This document shows positions 1-6,432 of a DNA stretch of 12,610 bases, in pieces. The stretch is from an uncultured Clostridia bacterium. GTDB taxonomy: Bacteria > Bacillota > Clostridia > UMGS1883. Under the pieces are notes generated by a model that was not told where the DNA came from, did not search any database, and saw nothing but the letters and a program-made list of their open reading frames with translations. The DNA lies in contig CANRER010000031.1 of NCBI GenBank assembly GCA_947629615.1, positions 1 to 12,610 on the forward strand, written 5' to 3'. Position 1 is the first letter of the stretch. Every line of letters starts with the position of its first letter. A program made the position numbers and the translations under genes.

Positions 1-473
1 ACCGCGCGGGTTATTTCGTCGCGGCTGCCGTAATTTAACGCCACATTAATAAGGAAGCCGCTGTTATTTTTAGTGGCCTCCTCAACATACCTTTGCTTTG
101 CCCTGAAGCTTTCGGGAAAGGCGCTCATGTCGCCGATAAACCGTATCTGCGCACGGTTTTTGAGCTTTTTAAGGCCGTTGTCGAGATAGTCCTCCAAAAG
201 GGCCATAAGAGCCTCGACCTCCTCCTTGTCGCGCTTCCAGTTTTCGGTGGAAAAGGCGTAGAAGGTGACGACCTTTATGCCAAGCTCGCCCGCGCTTTCC
301 GATATTGCTTCAAAGGTTTTCGCGCCCATCGCGTGACCGCTTTTGCGGGGAAGGGAACGCCGCTTTGCCCAGCGGCCGTTCCCGTCCATTATTATAGCCA
401 CGTGCGTGGGTATGTTATCAAGGTCCACCTCGGCTTCAAGCCTTTTATGGCGAAATTTATCAAACAAGCCCAT
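1..473 (-). CDS. uppS: Isoprenyl transferase (undecaprenyl diphosphate synthase), 3' end cut by window edge
   Basis: The first 157 residues of a cis-prenyltransferase are visible. It condenses isopentenyl diphosphate units onto farnesyl diphosphate to make undecaprenyl diphosphate, the lipid carrier for peptidoglycan precursors, at the inner face of the membrane. The family signature MDGNGRWA lies at residues 29-36, with the catalytic Asp at 30, followed by a basic stretch and GHxxG-type segment (H47), FSTENW (74-79), a RFIGD block (111-115) and NYGSRDEI (148-154). About 85-95 residues are missing beyond the left edge, judging from the usual length near 245. The ATG at 473 is supported by a GAGGGG ribosome binding site that overlaps the frr stop codon; only 11 bases separate the two genes, so translation is probably coupled. 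In Firmicutes cdsA usually follows, but that lies outside this window. Confidence 0.96.
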   Translation of the reverse strand, partial: MGLFDKFRHKRLEAEVDLDNIPTHVAIIMDGNGRWAKRRSLPRKSGHAMGAKTFEAISESAGELGIKVVTFYAFSTENWKRDKEEVEALMALLEDYLDNGLKKLKNRAQIRFIGDMSAFPESFRAKQRYVEEATKNNSGFLINVALNYGSRDEITRA

Positions 474-484
474 AGCCGCGCCCC

Positions 485-1036
485 TCAGATTTCGGTTATC
501 TCTTTTTCCTTCTTGGAAAGAAGGCCGTCGATTTCCTTTATCTTGGCGTCGGTCAGGTCCTGTATATCCTTTTCGATGCCCTTAAGGTCGTCCTCGGTTA
601 TTTCGCTCTTTTTCTTTTGCGCCTTAAAGTCCTCCATAGCGTCGCGGCGAATGGAGCGAATGGCTACCTTGGCCTCCTCGGCCTTCTTCGATGCCTGCTT
701 TATCAGCTCCTTGCGCCTTTCCTCGGTGGGCTGGGGGAACGACAGGCGGATAAGGCGGCCGTCGTTTTGAGGCGTTATGCCAAGGTCCGACGCGAGGATT
801 GCCTTCTCGATGGCCTTCAGCAGCGAGCCGTCCCATGGCTGTATCGTTATCGTCCGAGGGTCGGGCGTGGAAACCGTGCCGACCTGCTGGAGCGGAGTGG
901 CCGTGCCGTAGTAGTCCACGGTTATGCGGTCGAGCACGGTGGGGTTGGCGCGGCCGGCGCGTATCGCGCCGAACTCGCTCAAAAGGTGGTTGAGGGTTTT
1001 ATCCATTTTTTCGGTGATTTCGGGGTAGTTTTTCAT
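485..1036 (-). CDS. frr: Ribosome recycling factor
   Basis: Encodes a 183-residue ribosome recycling factor, which with EF-G splits post-termination 70S ribosomes in the cytoplasm. The sequence is full length (the family is about 185 residues). It carries the conserved RAGRANP segment (26-32), the DYYGTATPLQQVG hinge/domain II region (41-53), PxxIxPWD-like text after it, and the long charged C-terminal helix of the three-helix bundle ending with KEKEITEI. I chose the ATG at 1036 because AAAGGA sits 9 bases upstream; the in-frame ATG at 1054 would place that site inside the coding sequence. It lies 30 bases after pyrH and 11 bases before uppS, in the common pyrH-frr-uppS operon order. Confidence 0.97.
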   Translation of the reverse strand: MKNYPEITEKMDKTLNHLLSEFGAIRAGRANPTVLDRITVDYYGTATPLQQVGTVSTPDPRTITIQPWDGSLLKAIEKAILASDLGITPQNDGRLIRLSFPQPTEERRKELIKQASKKAEEAKVAIRSIRRDAMEDFKAQKKKSEITEDDLKGIEKDIQDLTDAKIKEIDGLLSKKEKEITEI

Positions 1037-1045
1037 TTTCACGGT

Positions 1046-1051
1046 TCCTTT
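1046..1051 (-). promoter_or_regulatory. Ribosome binding site deciding the frr start
   Basis: AAAGGA on the minus strand, 9 bases upstream of the ATG at 1036. An upstream in-frame ATG at 1054 would swallow this site, so the shorter 183-residue protein is preferred. Confidence 0.8.
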
Positions 1052-1066
1052 CATTAAATATATTTT

Positions 1067-1771
1067 TTAATAAACCAGCGTGCCTATCTCCTCGCCCATG
1101 ATGACGCGGCGGATATTATCAGGCTTGGCGAGGCCGAACACGCGAATGGGCATTTTATTGTCCATGCAAAGCGAGGTTGCGGTAGTATCCATCACGCCGA
1201 GGCCGCGGTTAAGCACGTCGATATAGCTGATTGAGTCGATTTTTCTGGCGTCGGGATTTTTGGCGGGGTCGCTGTCGTAAACGCCGTCCACCTTTTTGGC
1301 GAGCAGAATGATGTCGGCGTCGATTTCGGCGGCGCGCAGAGCGGCGGTGGTATCGGTGGAAAAGAAGGGGTTGCCCGTACCGCAGCCGAAAATCACCACG
1401 CGGCCCTTTTCGAGGTGGCCGAGGGCGCGGCCGCGGATATACGGCTCGGCTATCTGGCGCATTTCGATGGCTGTCTGCACCCTTGTGGGTATTCCGTGCC
1501 GCTCGAAGGCGTCGCAAAGGGCGAGGGCGTTGATGACCGTGGCCAGCATGCCCATGTGGTCGGCGCGGGTACGCTCCATATTTTCGCCGGTGCGGCCCCG
1601 CCAGAAGTTGCCGCCGCCCACGACGACGGCTATCTCCACGCCCATGTCGGAGCAGACCTTGATGGTTTCGGCGATACTGTCGAGCGTGTCGCCGTCGAGG
1701 CCGAAGCCCTTATCGCCTGCAAGGGCCTCTCCGCTGACCTTAATCAGCACTCTCTTGTACTTCGGGGTCAT
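1067..1771 (-). CDS. pyrH: UMP kinase
   Basis: A 234-residue bacterial UMP kinase of the amino-acid kinase fold, which phosphorylates UMP to UDP with ATP as a cytoplasmic hexamer. Visible blocks are KVSGEAL (11-17, phosphate binding), VGGGNFWRG (51-59), the MGMLAT region (73-78), GTGNPFFSTDT (131-141, UMP binding) and VDGVYDSDP (161-169). Length is normal (about 235-240). The ATG at 1771 is preferred over the in-frame ATG at 1780, because AAAGGA overlaps the latter and stands 8 bases before the former. It heads the pyrH-frr-uppS run; rpsB and tsf, which often precede it, are not here. Its upstream spacer carries a dispersed repeat, and I could not find a consensus promoter immediately upstream. 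Confidence 0.97.
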   Translation of the reverse strand: MTPKYKRVLIKVSGEALAGDKGFGLDGDTLDSIAETIKVCSDMGVEIAVVVGGGNFWRGRTGENMERTRADHMGMLATVINALALCDAFERHGIPTRVQTAIEMRQIAEPYIRGRALGHLEKGRVVIFGCGTGNPFFSTDTTAALRAAEIDADIILLAKKVDGVYDSDPAKNPDARKIDSISYIDVLNRGLGVMDTTATSLCMDNKMPIRVFGLAKPDNIRRVIMGEEIGTLVY

Positions 1772-1779
1772 AGCTTTCA

Positions 1780-1785
1780 TCCTTT
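1780..1785 (-). promoter_or_regulatory. Ribosome binding site deciding the pyrH start
   Basis: AAAGGA on the minus strand; 8 bases separate it from the ATG at 1771, while the alternative ATG at 1780 overlaps it and could not use it. Confidence 0.75.
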
Positions 1786-1834
1786 CGGTGCGGATAGTAT
1801 TATCCTTATTGGTTTAGCACAGGAAAATCGAACA

Positions 1835-2022
1835 CCGCGACGGTTTATAGCGGCGAAATTTCCCCCATGCTGCGTTAAAATGCTCGGAAGGCGCCAGCCT
1901 TCCTGCGCTTTTATCCTTGCCTGAAAAAAATTTCGCTCGCTATAAACTCCTTCGGACCGTGCGGGTGGATATTTTTTCGTAGGCAAGGAAAAGGTTCCTC
2001 GGAATACTTGGTGTATTCCGAG
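1835..2022 (-). repeat. Structured dispersed repeat, copy 1
   Basis: This fills most of the 387-base spacer between the GH2 gene and pyrH. It is related to 10569-10720 in opposite orientation. Read on the minus strand the order of parts is: hairpin H1 (arms 2013-2022 and 1998-2007, stem CTCGGAATAC, 5-base loop); arm CCTTGCCT (1981-1988); a 36-base core (1942-1977) identical to copy 2; the partner arm AGGCAAGG (1915-1922), so the core sits inside a long-range stem; hairpin H3 (arms 1897-1903 and 1886-1892, GGAAGGC/GCCTTCC); and a 15-base terminal box TATAAACCGTCGCGG (1835-1849) also shared exactly. No transposase or protein is encoded. It is either a small non-autonomous mobile element or a structured RNA/DNA element; its ends are my estimate. 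Confidence 0.75.
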
Positions 2023-2053
2023 CGGTTCTTTGACGTAGGCTACGGGAAAATAG

Positions 2054-2074
2054 ACCCCGCACGGCGCACGGGGT
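2054..2074 (-). terminator. Possible terminator after the GH2 gene
   Basis: A GC-rich hairpin (ACCCCG arms at 2054-2059 and 2069-2074, 9-base loop) followed on the minus strand by the moderately U-rich TCTATTTT. It lies about 85 bases after the glycosidase stop codon. The stem is short and the T tract interrupted, so this is tentative; an AT-only hairpin at 2121-2142 lies closer to the stop but lacks a GC core. Confidence 0.35.
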
Positions 2075-2158
2075 TCAATTCTCCTGTGCTATATATTCTG
2101 CAAATATGCCGAAATTCCTTTGAAATTTTACGAAAAATTTCAATAATTTTTAGAATTT

Positions 2159-4426
2159 TTATACCTCTATCTCGGCCTCAAGCCCGAGGGCGGCGACGCG
2201 GACGCGGCCGCTGCCGCGCACGTAGGCCGCGAGGCGGCCCATATTGGCGGCGCGGACGGAGTCGGTATAAGGGCGGCAGTCGGCTATATCGCCGTTTTCG
2301 AGGCCCAAAAGGTCACAGCCCTCGACGGCGACGGAAACGTCGGCCCGCTCGGGGACGGGATTGCCGTTTTTATCAAGTACGGTTATTTCAAGACGGGTAA
2401 CGTCGTCGTCGGCGGCGTGGGAGAAGGTCTTTATCGCGATTTCCGCCGGCTCGCCCGCCGTTGCGAGGCTTGCCTCGGCCCCGCCCACGCGGGCGGTGAG
2501 AACCCCTTCTGCGAACGGCAGCCGCGCGAACGCCGCGCCGAAGGCGGGGTCGATGGGGGCTGCGGCCACGGCCTTGCCGTTAAGCAGCAGCTCGGCCTCG
2601 CCGCCGTGGTTGGAGCTTATCATAACCTCGACCTCCGCGCCCTCGGGGAAGCTCCAGCGCGGCTCGAACGGCTTGAAGCGACGGCGGCGGCGGTCAAAGC
2701 CGTCGGGCTCGGGCTCGTAAAGGCGGCAGGCGACGACGGCAGCGGGTTCGCCGCTCCACATGGCCCTGCGCTGATAATAGCGCAGCTTCGGGAAGCCCGC
2801 CATATCGAGCAGGCCCGCTCCGCTGGCCCTGACAGGCCAGCCGTGGGCCTCGCCCATGTAATCTATGCCCGTCCAGAGGAATTGGCCGCAGATATTGGCG
2901 TTATCGCGCACGGCGTTCCACGCGGCGGGGCTGTGGCTGTTTTCGCTGCCGTAGATGACGCGCTCGGGGTAGCGGTCGCAGTCGGCGGAGTAAAGCTGCT
3001 CCTTATAGTTATAGCCCACTATGTCGAGCTTATCGGCGAGGCCCGTGCGGTTCGACAGCTCGGGGAAGGCCAGCGCGGCGGTGACGGGGCGGGTGGAGTC
3101 CTCCTCCTTAACCCAGCGGACGAGCCTTTCGGCCACGACGGCAAGGCGCGAGGCGTCGGGACGGTTTTTGTCGTAAACGCGCTCCTCCTTTGGCTTGCCC
3201 GCGTCGTTATTGCCCATAACCTCGTCGAAAAGGGGGTGAACGTAGGGGTCGTTGGGGTAGTCTATCTCGTTGCCGATGCTCCAGATTATGACGCAGGGGT
3301 GGTTGCGGTCGCGCCGCACCATCGTCTTGATGTCCTCCTCGCCCCAAGCGGGGAAGTCCTCAAAATAGCCGAAGCGCTTCGGCGGGTAGACGTTATGCCC
3401 CTGCCACCACTTGTTTTTCGGGCCCTCCCACTCGTCGAAGGCCTCGTCCACGACGAGGAAGCCGAGCTCGTCGCAAAGGTCGAGCAGGGCGGGGTCGGGC
3501 GGGTTATGGCTGGTGCGGACGGCGTTGCAGCCGCAGGCCCTAAGCGTCAGCAGCCGATGCCGCCAAACGGATTTCGGCACGGCAGCGCCGAGGCAGCCGG
3601 CGTCGTGGTGGAGGCACACCCCCTTGAGCTTCATGCTCTCGCCGTTGAGGAAGAAGCCGAGAGCCGGGTCAAACCGGAAAAACCGTATGCCGAAGGGGGT
3701 GACGAGGGTGTCGGCGAGCCTGCCGCCGTCGTACACGTCGGTTCTGAGCGAATAAAGGCTCGGCGAGGCGGGGCCCCAAAGCAGGGGGCGGGCGACCTCG
3801 AGCCTCTCCCCTCCCTCGGCGGCGACGGAGCCGTCGGGCGCGAGGACGGTATTTTTGACCGTCAGCCCCGGGCGCGTCGTCGCGACCTCGGCCCGCAGCA
3901 CGGCCCGCTCGGCGTTCACCTCGGGCGTGGTTATCCTTACGCCGCCGAAGGCGACGGCGGCCTCGTCCGTTACGGTGAGGTAAACTGGGCGCACTATGCC
4001 GCTGCCGGTATACCAGCGGCTGTCGGCGGTTTGGATGTGGCGCACCTCGACCGAAACGACGTTTTCGCCCTCGCGGACGAAGTCGGTTATGTCGTGGGTG
4101 AAAGTGGCGTAGCCGTAAGGGCGTTTGCCGAGGTAGTTCGAGTTTACGTATACCCGCGAATTATTATAAACGCCCTCGAAGGTAATATACACCCTTTTTC
4201 CTTTTATATCCCCAAGGGAAAAGCGCCTTCTGTACCAGCCGACGCCCCCCTCGACGTAGCCCGTGCCGCTGCTGTTTTCCTTGGCGAAGGGAAGGCCCAC
4301 GGCCCAGTCGTGCGGGACGCGCGCCGTCTGCCAATCGGAGTCGTCAAGGCCGGCGTACCAGCCGCCCTCATTCTCGCCGAGGCGGAATTTCCAGCCCTCG
4401 GCAAGGGGAATGGTCTTTCTGTTCAT
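2159..4426 (-). CDS. Glycoside hydrolase family 2 protein (beta-galactosidase-like)
   Basis: A 755-residue retaining glycosidase. Domains by eye: jelly-roll sugar-binding domain (about 1-155, with WKFRLG, PHDWAV and WYRRRF), Ig-like GH2 domain (about 156-255), a TIM-barrel catalytic domain (about 256-560), then two beta-sandwich regions resembling DUF4982 (about 575-645) and an Ig/invasin-like C-terminus (about 660-755). The acid/base is Glu387 in WSIGNE. The likely nucleophile is Glu495 in YGSENS, like the GSET context of DUF4982-bearing GH2 enzymes. NAVRTSHNPP (301-310) and GYNY (471-474) also fit. There is no signal peptide, so it should act in the cytoplasm on an imported oligosaccharide or glycoside. 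The exact sugar (galactoside, glucuronide or other) cannot be read from sequence. The ATG has GGAG 9 bases upstream. The divergent AraC-type gene is its probable regulator. I found no consensus promoter for it. Confidence 0.93.
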   Translation of the reverse strand: MNRKTIPLAEGWKFRLGENEGGWYAGLDDSDWQTARVPHDWAVGLPFAKENSSGTGYVEGGVGWYRRRFSLGDIKGKRVYITFEGVYNNSRVYVNSNYLGKRPYGYATFTHDITDFVREGENVVSVEVRHIQTADSRWYTGSGIVRPVYLTVTDEAAVAFGGVRITTPEVNAERAVLRAEVATTRPGLTVKNTVLAPDGSVAAEGGERLEVARPLLWGPASPSLYSLRTDVYDGGRLADTLVTPFGIRFFRFDPALGFFLNGESMKLKGVCLHHDAGCLGAAVPKSVWRHRLLTLRACGCNAVRTSHNPPDPALLDLCDELGFLVVDEAFDEWEGPKNKWWQGHNVYPPKRFGYFEDFPAWGEEDIKTMVRRDRNHPCVIIWSIGNEIDYPNDPYVHPLFDEVMGNNDAGKPKEERVYDKNRPDASRLAVVAERLVRWVKEEDSTRPVTAALAFPELSNRTGLADKLDIVGYNYKEQLYSADCDRYPERVIYGSENSHSPAAWNAVRDNANICGQFLWTGIDYMGEAHGWPVRASGAGLLDMAGFPKLRYYQRRAMWSGEPAAVVACRLYEPEPDGFDRRRRRFKPFEPRWSFPEGAEVEVMISSNHGGEAELLLNGKAVAAAPIDPAFGAAFARLPFAEGVLTARVGGAEASLATAGEPAEIAIKTFSHAADDDVTRLEITVLDKNGNPVPERADVSVAVEGCDLLGLENGDIADCRPYTDSVRAANMGRLAAYVRGSGRVRVAALGLEAEIEV

Positions 4427-4451
4427 AATTATCAGCTCCCGAAATTTTTTC

Positions 4452-4480
4452 TTGATTTATGCAAAAAATTGTGATATAAT
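4452..4480 (+). promoter_or_regulatory. Promoter of the AraC-type regulator
   Basis: TTGATT at 4452-4457 and a perfect TATAAT at 4475-4480, separated by 17 bases, in an AT-rich intergenic stretch 45 bases before the regulator ATG. It lies within the shared divergent region, so a regulator bound here could affect both genes. Confidence 0.8.
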
Positions 4481-4524
4481 ATTTCAAAATAGATAATAAA
4501 AGTGAAAAACGCAGGTGATGAGCA

Positions 4525-5436
4525 ATGTCGAATATGCCGAAGATCTGGGAGGATCTTATCAATTCCGAGGGCGGGCTGCCGGTGGTGGTGCATTCGCTGC
4601 AGCGCATAATGGACGGAAGGTATCAGGTGGACGCCGAAAGCGTTCACGACGAGTTCGAGCTGCTTTACGTGCAGCACGCCTCCCGCGCCCATTTTGAAAT
4701 AGATGGCCGCGACGTGCCGGTGCATAACCACGACCTTTTGCTGATAAAGCCGCGTATCCCGCACAAGCTCGACGTGGACAGCGACAACCCCTGCCAGTTC
4801 TGGGTGCTGAAGTTTTGCTTTGTCAAAAACAACGACAGCCGCATAGCCGGCGTCAGCCTTGACGAGTTCCTGAGCTTCATCTCTGATACGGACACGGGCG
4901 GGTATTTCACGCTTTCCAGCATTTACCGCGGGAACATCGTCGGCGCGATGCAGCAGATAATGCAGGAATCGAAGGAGCCCGACGAGGCCAGCGAATTTAT
5001 GAAAAGCCTGCTGGTTATGGAGCTTTTCGTGTGGCTGAGCCGCAGCCTTAAGGCCCAGTGGGAAAGCTCGCTCGCCACGAAGGGCGACAAGCTGCAAGAG
5101 CTGCTCGAAGCCGCACGCAACTATATTTTGGAAAATTACCACACCGACATCTCGCTCGACGACATTTCGAGTTATGTATACATTTCCACCAGCCACTTCG
5201 CCCGCGCCTTCAAAAAGCACTACGGAATAAGCCCCATACAGTACCTTTTGAGCGTCCGCATACAAAAGGCCAAAACTCTGCTCGAGGAAACGAACAAGAA
5301 AATCGGCGACATCGCCATCGAGGTCGGCTTCAGCGCGCAGCAGCGTTTTAATGACATATTCAGGAAGCAAATCGGTATGTCGCCCAGCGAATACCGCCAA
5401 AGCTACAAGGACAGCATTACCAACCTTCCGTCGTGA
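4525..5436 (+). CDS. AraC family transcriptional regulator
   Basis: A 303-residue cytoplasmic regulator. Residues about 15-100 form a cupin-like ligand-binding domain (FELLYV, the HNHDLLLIKP turn at 67-76, and IPHKL). Residues about 190-293 hold the two helix-turn-helix motifs of AraC/XylS proteins: LDDISSYVYISTSHFARAFK (211-230), then IGDIAIEVGFSAQQRFNDIF (260-279) and the closing GMSPSEYRQ. Such proteins normally bind a sugar in the N-terminal domain and activate an adjacent catabolic operon. It is transcribed divergently from the GH2 gene across a 98-base gap, which suggests it controls that enzyme. The ATG at 4525 follows AGGTGA by 6 bases; a nearer-looking ATG at 4518 is out of frame. 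The inducing ligand is unknown. Confidence 0.94.
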   Translation: MSNMPKIWEDLINSEGGLPVVVHSLQRIMDGRYQVDAESVHDEFELLYVQHASRAHFEIDGRDVPVHNHDLLLIKPRIPHKLDVDSDNPCQFWVLKFCFVKNNDSRIAGVSLDEFLSFISDTDTGGYFTLSSIYRGNIVGAMQQIMQESKEPDEASEFMKSLLVMELFVWLSRSLKAQWESSLATKGDKLQELLEAARNYILENYHTDISLDDISSYVYISTSHFARAFKKHYGISPIQYLLSVRIQKAKTLLEETNKKIGDIAIEVGFSAQQRFNDIFRKQIGMSPSEYRQSYKDSITNLPS

Positions 5437-5438
5437 GG

Positions 5439-5457
5439 CCGCAAATTTGGCGGTTTT
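5439..5457 (+). terminator. Weak candidate terminator after the AraC gene
   Basis: CCGC (5439-5442) and GCGG (5450-5453) flank a 7-base loop and are followed by TTTT. The stem is only 4 base pairs, so this may not be functional; nothing better is seen before the next promoter. Confidence 0.25.
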
Positions 5458-5509
5458 ATGCCGTTTTTGTGCGGGCGTAAAATTTTTGGGAAGATTTGTA
5501 AAAAAAGTG

Positions 5510-5538
5510 TTGACAAATGGCAAATATTGGTGTATAAT
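5510..5538 (+). promoter_or_regulatory. Consensus sigma-A-type promoter of the AbrB-like gene
   Basis: TTGACA (5510-5515) and TATAAT (5533-5538) with a 17-base spacer, a complete match to the vegetative consensus. The predicted transcription start is near 5545, giving a leader of about 73 bases. Confidence 0.93.
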
Positions 5539-5546
5539 GGCCTCAG

Positions 5547-5590
5547 AGGTTAGGGAGAGGCGAACGCCGGCGGACGCAGCAACCGAACCT
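5547..5590 (+). promoter_or_regulatory. Hairpin leader of the AbrB-like mRNA
   Basis: AGGTT (5547-5551) pairs with AACCT (5586-5590); after a mismatch, GG (5553-5554) pairs with CC (5583-5584). The GC-rich interior contains GGCG/CGCC pairing and the GCCGGC palindrome. The stem begins within a few bases of the predicted transcription start and ends 12 bases before the ribosome binding site at 5603-5608. I do not recognise a known riboswitch class. It could stabilise the 5' end or bind a regulator. Confidence 0.45.
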
Positions 5591-5617
5591 AAATCTTAAA
5601 CGAAAGGGACAATAATC

Positions 5618-5851
5618 ATGATTAATCGCCGTTTGGACAAGCTTGGAAGGATAGTTATTCCGCAGGAAATGCGCACAAAGCTGCACATCACTCACAACAC
5701 GCTTATCGACATCGAGCTGAAGGGAGATAAAATCATTCTTTCAAAATCCGGCGAAAGCTGCGCGCTTTGCGGCATTGTCGGCGACCTTGTAGAGGGTACG
5801 CCCGTTTGCAGCAAATGCGCACGGGAGATTGCGGATAAGCTCGGGAAATAG
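5618..5851 (+). CDS. AbrB/SpoVT-type DNA-binding regulator with a two-CxxC tail
   Basis: A 77-residue protein. Residues 1-43 are a swapped-hairpin AbrB domain (RRLDKLGRIVIPQEMRTKL at 4-22, then the IELKGDKIIL strand), the dimeric DNA-binding fold of transition-state regulators. Residues 48-67 carry CALC and CSKC, spaced as expected for one zinc site or zinc-ribbon-like knuckle, so the protein is probably metal-bound. The ATG is preceded by AAAGGG 9 bases upstream. It is a single-gene unit with its own consensus promoter, a hairpin leader and a strong terminator. Targets cannot be told from sequence; AbrB relatives commonly act in growth-phase or sporulation control. It is shorter than AbrB of Bacillus (about 95 residues) and differs in its C-terminal half. 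Confidence 0.88.
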   Translation: MINRRLDKLGRIVIPQEMRTKLHITHNTLIDIELKGDKIILSKSGESCALCGIVGDLVEGTPVCSKCAREIADKLGK

Positions 5852-5888
5852 AGGGGCCGTTAGGGGCCGTAAAAAGCCCATATTGCGT

Positions 5889-5922
5889 AAAAAAGCTGTT
5901 TCGCATCGCGAAACAGCTTTTT
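5889..5922. terminator. Strong bidirectional terminator
   Basis: A perfect 15-base-pair stem (arms 5890-5904 and 5908-5922, loop ATC) with A and T runs at both ends of the stem. It lies between the converging AbrB-like gene and the CD1247-type gene, 38 bases after the former's stop and about 50 after the latter's, so it probably serves both strands. Confidence 0.92.
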
Positions 5923-5972
5923 CGCCGTTTGAAATCAATTTTATTGGGTTTTTATCGGCCTGCCGCCGCGGC

Positions 5973-6404
5973 TCAGTCCTCGTCCGCGCAATCGTCGCAG
6001 TCGCAGTCGTCCGCGATTTCCAAGTTAATCTGCTCTTGGCAGCACGGGCAGGTTATCGTCTGCTCGCTGCCCTCGAGAAGCGAAGGGTCAAGATAAATCA
6101 TATCGCCGCAGTTCGGACATTCGACGGCAAACTCCTCGTCGTCGTCATCCCAGTCATCGTCGTCCCAATCGTCGTCCTCGTCGCCGTAGACCTCGTTTTC
6201 CACCTCGGCAAGGTCGTCGTCGATTTCGTCCACGGTTTCGGCCAGCTCGTCAACATCCTCGCCGAGAGCGTCCAACTCGTCGGCAAGGTCGCCAATCAGG
6301 CCGACCATCGCCTCGAGAAGCTTGCCCTCCTTAGTGGTTTTGTCAAGCTCGCCGCCGTCAAGAAGGCCCTTGAGATAGGCCGCCTGTTCCGTTAAATAGC
6401 TCAC
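5973..6404 (-). CDS. CD1247-type acidic zinc-ribbon protein
   Basis: A 143-residue protein of unknown function. Residues 1-35 (YLTEQAAYLKGLLDGGEL, then KEGKLLEAM) match what I recall of the CD1247 N-terminal domain, common in Clostridia next to efp. Residues about 36-72 are an Asp/Glu-rich heptad-like helix, probably a coiled coil. Residues 75-91 are almost all acidic with two Trp (WDDDD repeats). A zinc-ribbon follows, with CPNC at 96-99 and CPCC at 119-122, and the C-terminal end adds CDCDDC (134-139). The GTG start at 6404 is chosen because a full AAAGGAGG lies 7 bases upstream; upstream codons in that frame are antisense-like and overlap efp. It sits 28 bases after efp and is probably co-transcribed with it. 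Its link to EF-P or translation is only suggested by location. Confidence 0.82.
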   Translation of the reverse strand: MSYLTEQAAYLKGLLDGGELDKTTKEGKLLEAMVGLIGDLADELDALGEDVDELAETVDEIDDDLAEVENEVYGDEDDDWDDDDWDDDDEEFAVECPNCGDMIYLDPSLLEGSEQTITCPCCQEQINLEIADDCDCDDCADED

Positions 6405-6411
6405 GGTGCCG

Positions 6412-6419
6412 CCTCCTTT
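6412..6419 (-). promoter_or_regulatory. Ribosome binding site deciding the GTG start of the CD1247-type gene
   Basis: AAAGGAGG on the minus strand, 7 bases before GTG at 6404. It is the strongest Shine-Dalgarno site seen in the window and fixes the unusual start codon. Confidence 0.88.
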
Positions 6420-6432
6420 AATAATTTTATTT

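Noticed and set aside
93..770. A plus-strand frame across the uppS-frr junction.
   Set aside because: It runs opposite two recognised genes and has no motifs.
1777..1986. Small frames in the two repeat copies (here and at 10566-10796) sharing KKYPPARSEGVY and INRRGV.
   Set aside because: The shared peptide follows from identical DNA; between the shared blocks the copies differ by a one-base shift in the A/T run, and neither has a proper start and ribosome binding site.
2417..4474. A 685-codon open frame on the plus strand opposite the GH2 gene.
   Set aside because: It is the antisense shadow of a clear GH2 enzyme in GC-rich DNA; composition is Gly/Ala/Val-rich with no recognisable motifs.
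4432..5523. A 363-codon open frame on the minus strand opposite the AraC-type gene.
   Set aside because: Antisense shadow of a well-supported regulator; no ribosome binding site or family motif.
5539..5617. Possible known riboswitch (SAM, preQ1, THF or ZTP) in the AbrB-like leader.
   Set aside because: The conserved cores of these classes are absent; only a generic hairpin is supported.
5852..5870. Tandem AGGGGCCGT pair just after the AbrB-like stop codon.
   Set aside because: Two short copies only, with no pairing or site logic; probably chance or slippage.
6120..6200. GTC/TCG-rich low-complexity tract resembling a simple repeat.
   Set aside because: It encodes the acidic WDDDD stretch of the CD1247-type protein and is explained by coding.
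5829..6395. A 188-codon plus-strand frame opposite the CD1247-type gene.
   Set aside because: Val-rich translation produced by the complementary strand of Asp-rich codons; it also crosses the terminator hairpin.
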